Source: Chroococcus sp. FPU101
GTDB taxonomy: Bacteria > Cyanobacteriota > Cyanobacteriia > Cyanobacteriales > Microcystaceae
Length of the DNA: 64,000 nt
Reading direction: 5' to 3'
Assembly: GCF_017312365.1 (NCBI RefSeq)
Contig: NZ_BLJI01000006.1
Span: forward strand, 107,611 to 171,610
The position numbers were made by a program, and so were the translations under genes. The notes under the pieces are model-generated. The model saw only the letters and a list, made by a program, of their open reading frames with translations, was not told the origin of the DNA and did no database searches. Each line of letters opens with the position of its first letter. Position 1 is the stretch's first letter. Positions 1-7,662 of this stretch are shown here, in pieces.

Positions 1-813
1 TGGTGTATCAAAGAAGAGAACATTGAAGTAAAAGAGCTAATTTTGCCAAAATTTCCTTTTTACTGACTAATTCAGAAAATTTTGCACAATGATTGACTGT
101 TTCGCGCTTGAGAGTTTATAATAATTTCAAGTGCAAATTAATAACTGCCGATCGCTGTTTCGACAGTTCAGGCAATGTCAAAATTAGTCTCCTACATCAT
201 CTGCACCTCCTCTGTTTTGATTACAGAGAACCCAAACGCAGAAACCCTTTGAGAAACACCGTCCACAAGATGTCCAGTCTGAGACGGTGTTTCGGTGTTT
301 GAGGGCTTCATGATTGTGACTGCTCTGATTGTGCATAAAATAATTAAATAATTTCCTCCTGTTAAGAGTTTATTTAAGTTTACTCCTAAAATCAAGACTA
401 GGGAATAGTAAACTTGATTAATGATGCTAATTTTCTCGTTTCCGAGGTGCAAAGCTGATCAGACGCACGAATAAGGAAATTTTCAAGACTAAAACTAATT
501 AAAGCACTTATCTAACTAAATCTAAAATTTTCTTTAGATCATTTAGCCAAACAAAGCTAGTTATTAGTAAAAATTGCCACAAAATCAAGACTTAAATTTT
601 TTGGAGTATTTAATAAGTGTATCATCATCGTTGTTATTTGAGCAAGTTGATCAAGAAAGAACAAAGAATATAATTATAAACTACATGATAAAAATTAAAT
701 CTTTATTTACTGATTTAATAGATTCGTTTGTCACTAAATAATTTTGCTTTGCTTCTATTTTAATACTAAAAAGTTAAACAGATTAAACTTATATTTTTTA
801 GTAAATTTTATAA
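1..813. other. AT-rich left edge, no convincing gene
   Basis: I see no credible protein gene here. Short open frames exist but lack a ribosome-binding site and family features. The only clear structure is the inverted repeat near 253-293, listed separately. The rest is very AT-rich with many A and T runs. It may be the 3' flank or promoter region of a gene outside the window. Confidence 0.5.
253..293. repeat. Inverted repeat / hairpin
   Basis: The arm GAAACACCGTC at 253-263 has its exact reverse complement GACGGTGTTTC at 283-293, giving an 11-bp stem with a 19-nt loop. The sequence GGTGTTT is repeated once more just after the right arm. There is no T-run on either strand, so it is not a classic terminator. 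It could be a dispersed palindromic repeat or a regulator site. Confidence 0.6.
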
Positions 814-1074
814 TTACTCATCAATTGATTTATCATTGCAACACACTACAATAATAGCAATTGTTGCTGATGATGTGATTAACAATATTAAGCTAATCAA
901 TCCCGAAGCAGTTAATGAAGATTGATTGTGTTGTATAACTTGATGATTATCTGATCTTCTTACTTGGTTTAGAGTACGTTCTGTTTGAGTTTTTGCGAGG
1001 GTAGGATAAAAACTTAACATCAAACAGAAACTTATCAAGGGCAGATTTTTTTGAATAACCGAGACTACTTTCAT
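814..1074 (-). CDS. Small predicted membrane protein, unknown
   Basis: This 86-residue protein has a hydrophobic N-terminal segment (about residues 8-27) that could be a signal peptide or anchor, a polar Gln/Asn/Arg-rich middle, and a strong hydrophobic segment near residues 56-78 (rich in Ile/Leu/Thr/Ala), ending in a short tail with a CC pair. That suits a small inner-membrane protein. I recognise no family. It lies downstream of the sigma-factor gene on the same strand, with a hairpin between them. There is no strong ribosome-binding site, so coding status is uncertain. Confidence 0.4.
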   Translation of the reverse strand: MKVVSVIQKNLPLISFCLMLSFYPTLAKTQTERTLNQVRRSDNHQVIQHNQSSLTASGLISLILLITSSATIAIIVVCCNDKSIDE

Positions 1075-1133
1075 TTAAAGTTTTCTTGATGGCTTTGATG
1101 GTTGCAGTGCTATGATGAGGCTATCTCTTTTTG

Positions 1134-1156
1134 AAATTCCACAATCTGTGGAATTT
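1134..1156. terminator. Perfect hairpin downstream of the sigma-factor gene
   Basis: AAATTCCACA (1134-1143) and TGTGGAATTT (1147-1156) form a perfect 10-bp stem with a 3-nt loop, 72 bp beyond the stop of the sigma-factor gene. GGCTAT at 1119-1124 and ATAGCC at 1171-1176 extend the symmetry. A T-run follows only on the plus strand. It may end the minus-strand transcript inefficiently or act as an operator for the small gene that follows. Confidence 0.5.
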
Positions 1157-1227
1157 TTAAAGAACTCTTTATAGCCCAAAACCCTTGATAGAAAAGCAAT
1201 TCTGGGCATACTACCTTACTAAATTTT

Positions 1228-2112
1228 TTATAGCAAGCTTTGAATTTGCTTTTTAAGGCGAGGGGTACGAAGTTTCCTCATTGCTCGATTTTCTATTTGG
1301 CGAACTTGTGAAGAAGTAATTTCTAGCTTTTGACCTATCTCTTTTCTAGACCAAGGTTGAGAATAATTAATTCCGAATTGAAGCTCAATTACTGTTTTTT
1401 CTAAAGAACTTAGATTATTTAGTAGTTCTTTAATATTTTTTTGGTATTCTTCTTCTATTAATTTTGTTTCAGGTTCTAATTCATCTGATTTGAGTAAATC
1501 ACCTAAATTAGTTTTTTTTTCTTGCCCTACAGGAATATTTAATGATGTTAAACACATTTCTTGTTGTAATATTTTTCTAATATTTTGTGGTTTTTTATTA
1601 AGTCTAACTGCAATTTGTTTTACGGTTGGTAAACTGCCTTCCTCTATCAATAATTCTTTTTGAATTTTTTTAATCTTGTTGAGTTGTTCTTGAAGGTGAA
1701 CAGGGAAGCGAATTAGTCTTCCTTTATCAGAAATTGCTCTTGTGATAGACTGACGAATCCACCAATAAGCAACGGTTGAAAATCTGTTTCCTTTTTTCGG
1801 ATCGTATTTTTGAATTGCCTTTATTAAGCCTAAACTGCCTTCTTGGATTAAATCTGATAATTCTAAATCTCTATTTTTGTATTTTTTAGCAACTGAAACA
1901 ACAAGGCGTAAGTTGCTATGAAACATGATTTGTTCAGCTTTAGCTCCTAATCTGATAGTTTCTTGTTGTTCTAAATTTATTTGAGCTTGATCTAATTGTT
2001 CTTTAATTCGATTTGCCTCTATGATCTGTTTACTGTAGAAAATTTCTTTTTCTGGGGTCAGTAGTGGAAATTGTCCGATTTCTTTTAGGTAAGCATTGAG
2101 TAAAGAAAGCAT
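1228..2112 (-). CDS. Sigma-70 family RNA polymerase sigma factor (group 2-like)
   Basis: This 294-residue protein directs RNA polymerase to promoters. Region 1.2 is visible at the N terminus (AYLKEIG, with LTPEKE just after). Region 2 runs about 65-135, with LRLVVSVAKKY, the core-binding DLIQEGSLGL, and a 2.3/2.4 segment with FSTVAYWWIRQSI. Region 3 is about 140-215. Region 4 is about 225-290 with a C-terminal helix-turn-helix (SRKEIGQKLEITSSQVRQIE). The length matches group 2 non-essential cyanobacterial sigma factors and the long region 1.1 of the housekeeping factor is missing. It sits at the downstream end of the CHASE2/DUF928 block and is the obvious candidate regulator for it (inference). 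The start is the first ATG of the frame and leaves a complete region 1.2. Confidence 0.93.
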   Translation of the reverse strand: MLSLLNAYLKEIGQFPLLTPEKEIFYSKQIIEANRIKEQLDQAQINLEQQETIRLGAKAEQIMFHSNLRLVVSVAKKYKNRDLELSDLIQEGSLGLIKAIQKYDPKKGNRFSTVAYWWIRQSITRAISDKGRLIRFPVHLQEQLNKIKKIQKELLIEEGSLPTVKQIAVRLNKKPQNIRKILQQEMCLTSLNIPVGQEKKTNLGDLLKSDELEPETKLIEEEYQKNIKELLNNLSSLEKTVIELQFGINYSQPWSRKEIGQKLEITSSQVRQIENRAMRKLRTPRLKKQIQSLL

Positions 2113-2126
2113 AGTCCTAATTATAA

Positions 2127-2687
2127 TTATGGTTTTACTAAATTGAGCTTAATTTGAGTTGGATTAATTCTTAGAGGTTGGTCACTTACATGAATAATCT
2201 GACCATCTGTTAAAAAGTGTTGATGATAAATTCCTTTAGTATCCCACCAGAAAATATAAGGATCACTATCACCATAGGTTCCATCATCTTGAAGAACTTC
2301 GGCTGTGCGTTTATTTTTAGAACCAATTGTTACTAGAAAGCCTTCGTTTTCGTCATATACGTCTGAGTTAGTGGAGACTGTGCGTGGAGTTAGTCTTTTA
2401 TTGCTTGAAGTTACTTTGCCTTTGACGGTTGAATAAAGTAAGACATTTCCTGTTTGAGGACTGATGATATAGAGATGCTTAATTGAGCCGACTTGATTAT
2501 CCATTAGAAGTCGATTTTTTACGTTTTGCTGTTCAATAGTTAATCCATCAGGATTTGTCGAAATTTCAACAGATGTTTTGCTAATTCCAGAATCAGATTT
2601 TGGAGTGTATTTGGGTCGTGCATAGGTTGTGCAACTATAGCAAAGAAAAGTGATTGTCAGTAGTATATATTTTGTTTTAGTGATCAT
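2127..2687 (-). CDS. Predicted exported protein, unknown family
   Basis: This 186-residue protein begins with a hydrophobic signal-like stretch (residues 5-17) followed by a Cys pair at LCYSC, which could be a poor lipobox. The mature part is polar, with several Gly/Asn turns and a segment rich in aromatic residues (about 155-165, FWWDTKG). I do not recognise a family. It ends 14 bp before the sigma-factor start and follows a lipoprotein gene by 10 bp, so these genes probably share a transcript. An envelope location is an inference from the N terminus. Confidence 0.7.
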   Translation of the reverse strand: MITKTKYILLTITFLCYSCTTYARPKYTPKSDSGISKTSVEISTNPDGLTIEQQNVKNRLLMDNQVGSIKHLYIISPQTGNVLLYSTVKGKVTSSNKRLTPRTVSTNSDVYDENEGFLVTIGSKNKRTAEVLQDDGTYGDSDPYIFWWDTKGIYHQHFLTDGQIIHVSDQPLRINPTQIKLNLVKP

Positions 2688-2697
2688 AGTTAACAGT

Positions 2698-3132
2698 TTA
2701 ATTCAGGTACGGTTTGAATTCACGGGGTAATGGTTGTGTTGTTCCATCAGGTAAATCGCCAATATTGGTGAAGGCATAATTAAACTTCTTCATATTGGCG
2801 TTGTACTCGGCTGCTAGTTGGTTGTAACTGGCTTTAAGTCCATTCAATTCCGCTTTAATTTGATTGTATTCTGTGCGATCATCGCTAGGCCAAGAAGAAC
2901 GTGATGTGTTTGAGTAAGCTTGTAAAAGTTCTTTTAAGTCATCTTCAGTAATTTTGATATCGCTTAGTTTTTTGTCAAGTTGAGCCGAGGCTTCTTTAAA
3001 CCACTCGTATCGTATTAACAGGGTTTGAGGTGATAATTCTTGATTCATTAATGAATGAGCTTGATTTGACCAATTGAACGCACTACAACTGGATAATAAA
3101 GTAAGGCTTGTTACTATAATTAGATTTTTCAT
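2698..3132 (-). CDS. Small predicted lipoprotein with coiled coil
   Basis: This 144-residue protein starts with a signal peptide ending in a lipobox (TLLSSC), so it is probably a lipoprotein. Residues about 45-130 look helical and coiled-coil forming, with a repeated Tyr-Asn pattern (YNQLAAEYN). The C terminus has PLPREFKPYL, a tail I have seen on small phage- or plasmid-borne lipoproteins, without a function I can name. Its ATG overlaps the TGA of the upstream gene (3129-3132), which suggests translational coupling. Confidence 0.75.
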   Translation of the reverse strand: MKNLIIVTSLTLLSSCSAFNWSNQAHSLMNQELSPQTLLIRYEWFKEASAQLDKKLSDIKITEDDLKELLQAYSNTSRSSWPSDDRTEYNQIKAELNGLKASYNQLAAEYNANMKKFNYAFTNIGDLPDGTTQPLPREFKPYLN

Positions 3133-3461
3133 AGGTTAAAAATTTTAGTTACTTCAGCCATTAGGCTGTTTTGTTTTACGTTTAATTCATTACTGTTTAA
3201 AAATGAAGAAAGTTTTTTAAAAGAGTCTTGTTTGACTTTTTTAGTTTTAAGACGTTTTGCAATATTTTCTATAAGCTTTTGACGTTGCGTGAGCGTTTTA
3301 ACTTTTCTAATATCAGCAATACGTTGTTGAATGTAAATAGTAAATCCTTCTGATATCTGATTAATTAATTCTGTTTCTTGCTCAGATATATAATTGTCGT
3401 GATACATTCCAATTAATAGCAGATCAATTTGTGCTTGTTGTTGTTCTCTAGTTAATAACAT
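3129..3461 (-). CDS. Small helical protein, weakly TerB-like
   Basis: This 110-residue, mostly helical protein has no signal peptide. The N-terminal segment (residues 8-45, IDLLLIGMYHDNYISEQE) resembles the opening of TerB-like helical domains, where an acidic loop follows the first helix, but the match is weak and by eye only. The middle is Lys-rich. It overlaps the downstream lipoprotein gene by four bases. A hairpin lies just upstream of its start. Function unknown. Confidence 0.6.
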   Translation of the reverse strand: MLLTREQQQAQIDLLLIGMYHDNYISEQETELINQISEGFTIYIQQRIADIRKVKTLTQRQKLIENIAKRLKTKKVKQDSFKKLSSFLNSNELNVKQNSLMAEVTKIFNL

Positions 3462-3490
3462 TTTAATAACTCCAAAGAAGAAAGAGTTAC

Positions 3491-3524
3491 CCGTTTTTCA
3501 TCGCTCTGAAAGAGCGGTGAACGG
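3491..3524. repeat. Intergenic hairpin
   Basis: CGCTCT and AGAGCG (3502-3507 and 3511-3516) pair around a GAA loop. The stem extends, with small mismatches, to CCGTT on the left and AACGG on the right. It lies between two minus-strand genes, just upstream of the 3461 start. No T-run follows on the coding strand, so an attenuator or mRNA-processing signal is as likely as a terminator. Confidence 0.5.
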
Positions 3525-3529
3525 ATGAC

Positions 3530-4003
3530 TTAAATAAAAGGGAAAAACTCATCTTTAATTTTGAATAAGCGATTTTTCCAAGTGATGTCAATTGGAATTT
3601 TCCATTGATATGAATTTTGGAGATCGCATATATGTAAAAACCAGTCTAACTGTTTAATTTCTAACTGCTCTAGTTCTAACTGGGTTAAGGTTTTAGAGTA
3701 AATACCTGTAACTGTGTAAGTTGTAAAAGGAATGCGATCTGTATCATAGAATTTACTTGGATAGGATGAATCTATAATTAGAGTAATTGTTTCTTCCTTG
3801 GGATCGACCTTAGCATCTAGTTTATAAAATGTGCATGGTAGGATGAAGGCGCGAGGAAATTCAAAAGGAGGAGTTTTGAATTCTGTTCCTGGGTAAATTC
3901 CGTTATGACAGTAAATGGTCAGTTTAGAGCTAGGAATTTCAATTTGATCGAGTAATCGATCAATTTCTATTAAATCGATTTGAGGCTTTTGTGTTTTTTT
4001 CAT
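3530..4003 (-). CDS. Hypothetical protein
   Basis: This 157-residue soluble-looking protein has no signal peptide or membrane segment. The predicted pattern is alternating beta strands in the first two thirds and a helical, Leu/Glu/Gln-rich segment near 108-130 (LTQLELEQLEIKQLDW). No catalytic motif is visible and I recognise no family. It is co-oriented with its neighbours and preceded by a 100-bp AT-rich gap, so it may have its own promoter. Confidence 0.6.
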   Translation of the reverse strand: MKKTQKPQIDLIEIDRLLDQIEIPSSKLTIYCHNGIYPGTEFKTPPFEFPRAFILPCTFYKLDAKVDPKEETITLIIDSSYPSKFYDTDRIPFTTYTVTGIYSKTLTQLELEQLEIKQLDWFLHICDLQNSYQWKIPIDITWKNRLFKIKDEFFPFI

Positions 4004-4102
4004 TGCTAATTAATACTGAATAGAATCAGAGTAAATTTTTACTTAACTTAGTAAAAATTAAGCAACACATAAAAAAGTCTGTATTAATTTATTTGTCTAT
4101 CC

Positions 4103-4981
4103 TTAATGACTGTATTGATGTCGGTAATTGGGCTGAGGGCTAAAACCAAAACCTTTTGTTTTATCTTTAGGAGGTGCGGTTTTGGCTTTATTGAACAGGT
4201 GTTTTAATGGTATTTTAGTTCTATTAATAGGTGGCTTTAAAGCTGATGTAGTTGGTTGCTCCGAAATAGCGATTGGTTCAGAATTTACTTCTTGAGGGAG
4301 GTTTGTTTTATTAGAAGCCTGTTCTTTTGATTGTATTGTCAATAACTGAGTTCTTAGTTCTTCAAGTTCCTTTTCTACTTTTAGAAGTTTTTCAGTTTTC
4401 CATTCAACAAGATCTTTAGGTTTTAAAAGTGGGTCTATAGAGATTTTTTGTGATTCTAAGTAATTTAGTAATTCATCAGTTGTGCAATTTAGGAATTGTT
4501 CTTTTAGAGAGTCAGTTTGTTCCGTTGTGAATTTAAGCTTAAGAGCCAAGATTTCCCAGTCTGTTTCGGTAATTGCTCTTTTAAGCTCAAATGTTTTTGA
4601 TTTTCTAGGATTTAGTTTGCTAATCAGTTTGTCGATTTGATTAAGCAGTAAGCCTCTACCTTCTTCTAAAGAGGAGAGGAAATCGTTGATAAAGCTCTCT
4701 AGCTTTTCTAGACTTAGCTTACTGAGCTTATAAAGAGTTTTAATTGGCCAGTAGTCAATGGGCAGTTGTTTAAGCTGTTCTCTAATTGTTTCATCTAGGC
4801 CTGACCACCATTGCTTGATCTGAATGTTCTGTTTGTCGATTCTAGGATCTCCTATGCTAGTTTGAGATTCTTCTAGATAATTGATTCCTAATAAAATGTC
4901 TTCAATTGAACGATGAGTAGCGAAATGCCAGGGTAGAGTAGTTAGATCGCTATTGGAAGCTAGTTGAGTCTGTGATAGCAT
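4103..4981 (-). CDS. Hypothetical helical protein with proline-rich tail
   Basis: This 292-residue cytoplasmic-looking protein is largely helical. Residues about 195-225 form a likely coiled coil (EKLLKVEKELEELRTQLL). The last 70 residues are Pro/Lys/Thr-rich and probably disordered. I see no enzyme motif and no known family. It sits between the CHASE2 gene and the small-gene cluster, with a hairpin in its upstream leader at 5010-5031. Confidence 0.6.
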   Translation of the reverse strand: MLSQTQLASNSDLTTLPWHFATHRSIEDILLGINYLEESQTSIGDPRIDKQNIQIKQWWSGLDETIREQLKQLPIDYWPIKTLYKLSKLSLEKLESFINDFLSSLEEGRGLLLNQIDKLISKLNPRKSKTFELKRAITETDWEILALKLKFTTEQTDSLKEQFLNCTTDELLNYLESQKISIDPLLKPKDLVEWKTEKLLKVEKELEELRTQLLTIQSKEQASNKTNLPQEVNSEPIAISEQPTTSALKPPINRTKIPLKHLFNKAKTAPPKDKTKGFGFSPQPNYRHQYSH

Positions 4982-5009
4982 GATAGGAATAGATTTTAAT
5001 TTTTCGGGA

Positions 5010-5031
5010 GGGCTTTTGAAACCAAAAGCCC
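5010..5031. terminator. Hairpin between CHASE2 gene and 4981 start
   Basis: GGGCTTTT (5010-5017) and AAAAGCCC (5024-5031) form a perfect 8-bp stem. An ACTTTTT run follows on the plus strand only. On the minus strand it lies 84 bp past the CHASE2 stop and 29 bp before the next ATG. It may partly terminate the CHASE2 transcript or form a leader structure for the next gene. Confidence 0.5.
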
Positions 5032-5114
5032 ACTTTTTATAACTAACTATAGCAGACTATGTAAAAAAAAAGCCATAAAAATGTAAAAAAAAGTTAAAAA
5101 CCTGTAAATCTTTA

Positions 5115-7133
5115 TTATGAGCGACTTGTAGCCATTATCCATTGAATCTGATGGTTCACAATTTTACAGTCAATTGAAGTGTTATAGTTGCTTAGAAGTG
5201 TTTGACTGTTTCTAAGGCGGCTTTTTCTGCATCGGTAGAGTGTGTTGATGTCGATGGTTAAGTAATTGATGTTTTGGGAGAAATTGGTAAATTGTATAAT
5301 TTTAATCTTAAAGTCTTTGGTGGGTTGTCTGATGGGTAAAAGGTGAAAATAGTAGAAAGGTTCATCTAGGATTCTCATCAAAACAATACTTAGTATCTTT
5401 ATATTAAATGTCCAAGTAAAGTTGTCTTCTATTTCAAGTATTAACCAGTCATCAAGTAAAATCTGATAATTGTTATATAAATGGTATTTAATGTCATGAA
5501 TAGCTTCTTTAATAGGTTCACTAGAAGAAAAAAGTGGTTTGTCAGGAAGGAGTTGCTCTGAATAAGGTAAGTATTTAGTTTGAACAAAGCTGAGTTGTTC
5601 AGTGGCTTCTGAACATTTGATCATTAAATTTTCTAGTCGATGGACTAATATTCTACAGGTTTGCAAGATTGAAGCATCGCTAATATAAGGTTTAATCAGG
5701 TTGATGATTAGTTCAGAATAGTGTTGTCCACCAAATTGAGTATTATTTTTAAGATTAATTAGAATCTCGATAGGTTGATTAATTTCTTTTGTTAAATCAC
5801 TACAAGAAAGGGTAAATTCTTCATAAATTTTTTGATTTTCTATAGTTTTTTCTAATTGTTGGTTAAGTAAATTAATTTCGATGATATAGTTTAATAAAAA
5901 ATTAAAAGTTAGAGTTATAAAACTAGCGATTATTAAGGGGACGACAGGTATCCAATAGCCTTTTAGAAAAAGAAAATAGCTGATGCTAACGTATAAGCTA
6001 CAGAAGGTTAAAAAGATGATAGAACTCCTAAGCAATTTTTGTCTACTCAATAAACTTGCCAATAAGCATGAAACGAAAATTGACAAACTAATCCAAGGTT
6101 CTCGGAAAGTAGATAGAGTTGGTCGCTTATCAAGAACTGCCGACAAAATATAGCTACTCACTTGAGCGATCGCTTCAACCCCATTGATTTTACGTGGTGC
6201 GCCGAACCATTCAGGATTTAGAGGAGTCAGAAATTGATCGTTCAAACTGGGTGCATAAGCACCAATGATCACGATGCGATCTTTAAAAAGTTTGGGAGCG
6301 ACTTTGTTTTCAAGAATATCCGAGACTTTTACTACCCTAAAATCGCTTTTACGCCATTTTACTAAAGATTGGTATCCTCCATCATCTGCCGTAACGTAGG
6401 CTCCTGTGAAATTGAAGAATTTCCAGAACACCGTCTGGTTAACTTTTAGATGGTAATCGTCGTTGCGGTGGACTCCATCAATTGATGCGCTAAAAGATTC
6501 TAGGTATTTTTGGGCCAAAGCCCAACTTAAGCTTGGAATAGCAGGTTCGATTGTAATCGGGTAAATCATTCCCCGCCGTTGCCAACCATCGGAATCTGTA
6601 ACGATTCCAACATCAGTGATTCGTTCATTGATGACTGGCGGAGGTAAAATTTCATTATCGTTTTTAGTTTTCTTATCTTCATCTTGATTAGCAACAACGA
6701 AAAAATTAGCGTTTTCATTGATGAGCGAGATAAATTCAGAGTGTCCAAAAGGTTCTGGGCTATTTAAAGCATTTATTTCTTGTTTTTGTAGCTCTTTTAG
6801 TTCCCAGTAATTCGGGGGAACAGGGTGATCTCGAAAAATGTCTATTCCAACTGCTGCTGGTTGAGCTTTTTTTAGAAAGGCTAGAATTCGATAGATTTGC
6901 CAGTCCGACAGTCGATTAGTTTTGAGGTTCGCAATGTCTTCTTCCGTGATTCCAACGAGTACAATCCGTTCATCAGGTGTCTCAGTTGGAGCTAGTCTAT
7001 AATAAAAATCGTACAGCTTCAGTTCAATTGGTTCAAATAATCCTATTAATCTAAATAAAATGCAGGATAGCGTGATTGATAGGATTATAATTAAATATTT
7101 CGAGCGATTAAAGCGTTTAATACTGATTTTCAT
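5115..7133 (-). CDS. CHASE2-domain membrane protein with degenerate kinase-like C terminus
   Basis: This 672-residue membrane sensor begins with a transmembrane helix (about residues 12-34), followed by a large extracytoplasmic CHASE2 domain (about 35-330), recognisable from the segment with ERIVLVGITEEDI and VGIDIFRD. Three or four membrane helices occupy about 344-417. A short helix at 418-435 leads to a cytoplasmic region of about 240 residues that lacks the H-box, N-box and DxGxG motifs of a working histidine kinase. CHASE2 domains usually feed kinases, adenylate cyclases or phosphodiesterases; here the output module is unrecognised or degenerate. It overlaps the DUF928 gene by 17 bp (7117-7133) with no clear ribosome-binding site, so it is probably translated with it. 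Confidence 0.9.
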   Translation of the reverse strand: MKISIKRFNRSKYLIIILSITLSCILFRLIGLFEPIELKLYDFYYRLAPTETPDERIVLVGITEEDIANLKTNRLSDWQIYRILAFLKKAQPAAVGIDIFRDHPVPPNYWELKELQKQEINALNSPEPFGHSEFISLINENANFFVVANQDEDKKTKNDNEILPPPVINERITDVGIVTDSDGWQRRGMIYPITIEPAIPSLSWALAQKYLESFSASIDGVHRNDDYHLKVNQTVFWKFFNFTGAYVTADDGGYQSLVKWRKSDFRVVKVSDILENKVAPKLFKDRIVIIGAYAPSLNDQFLTPLNPEWFGAPRKINGVEAIAQVSSYILSAVLDKRPTLSTFREPWISLSIFVSCLLASLLSRQKLLRSSIIFLTFCSLYVSISYFLFLKGYWIPVVPLIIASFITLTFNFLLNYIIEINLLNQQLEKTIENQKIYEEFTLSCSDLTKEINQPIEILINLKNNTQFGGQHYSELIINLIKPYISDASILQTCRILVHRLENLMIKCSEATEQLSFVQTKYLPYSEQLLPDKPLFSSSEPIKEAIHDIKYHLYNNYQILLDDWLILEIEDNFTWTFNIKILSIVLMRILDEPFYYFHLLPIRQPTKDFKIKIIQFTNFSQNINYLTIDINTLYRCRKSRLRNSQTLLSNYNTSIDCKIVNHQIQWIMATSRS

Positions 7134-7662
7134 CTAGTTTGCGACTTTGGCTTTGAATAAACAGATTAACTTGTGTTGGGTAATTTACCCAACTGAGCCA
7201 GGTATTAATGGTTTTTCCATACTGAGGTCGTCCTTGGCAAAGTAAGTTAAGAGTTAGGAGGTAAGATTTATTAGAATGAAGTTGCGGTAAGTTGACGACT
7301 GTATATTCGTGGTTTTTTGGATAAATAACTTGCTCAAAGACTAAAAAACGTTGAAATTTTCCTTGTATTTCGTTGATCGTGATCTTAACCGATTCCTCCC
7401 GTTCCGAAACAACTTGAAATAGAATTTGAGGTAGGCTTGTATTAATCTCAAGGGTAAGTTGTTGAGTTAGGGCCGATGTTGATGTTTGATTACCGATACC
7501 GTATAAAAACAATGAGCCAATGGGAATTCCACATCCTCTAGTACCCTGCGCTCCTTTTCTGGGTGGGGGAGATTCTTGAGGTTTGAAATTATTGGCGGAT
7601 ACTGAATTTGCGGCTAACAAGCTAGTGAGTAAAGCAATGGTTAATTTAGACAACCTGAACAT
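7117..7662 (-). CDS. DUF928 family exported protein
   Basis: This protein of about 181 residues starts with a clear signal peptide (MFRLSKL, then a hydrophobic core and an Ala-rich cleavage region ending SVSA). The mature part opens with a Pro/Arg/Gly-rich stretch including RKGAQGTRGCG, typical of cyanobacterial DUF928 proteins, which often sit beside CHAT and CHASE2 genes. A longer frame reaches 7734, but the ATG at 7662 is the one that opens the signal peptide. That places its 5' end 26 bp inside the divergent CHAT gene. Function unknown; the location is probably periplasm or cell surface. Confidence 0.85.
   Translation of the reverse strand: MFRLSKLTIALLTSLLAANSVSANNFKPQESPPPRKGAQGTRGCGIPIGSLFLYGIGNQTSTSALTQQLTLEINTSLPQILFQVVSEREESVKITINEIQGKFQRFLVFEQVIYPKNHEYTVVNLPQLHSNKSYLLTLNLLCQGRPQYGKTINTWLSWVNYPTQVNLFIQSQSRKLDENQY

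Noticed and set aside
192..452. 86-codon minus-strand frame near the left edge
   Set aside because: It overlaps the hairpin at 253-293, has no ribosome-binding site at either possible start, and shows no recognisable domain; the hairpin explains the protein-like end.
5115..7133. Functional histidine kinase
   Set aside because: The C-terminal region has no H-box, N-box or DxGxG motif, so only the CHASE2 and membrane parts are claimed.
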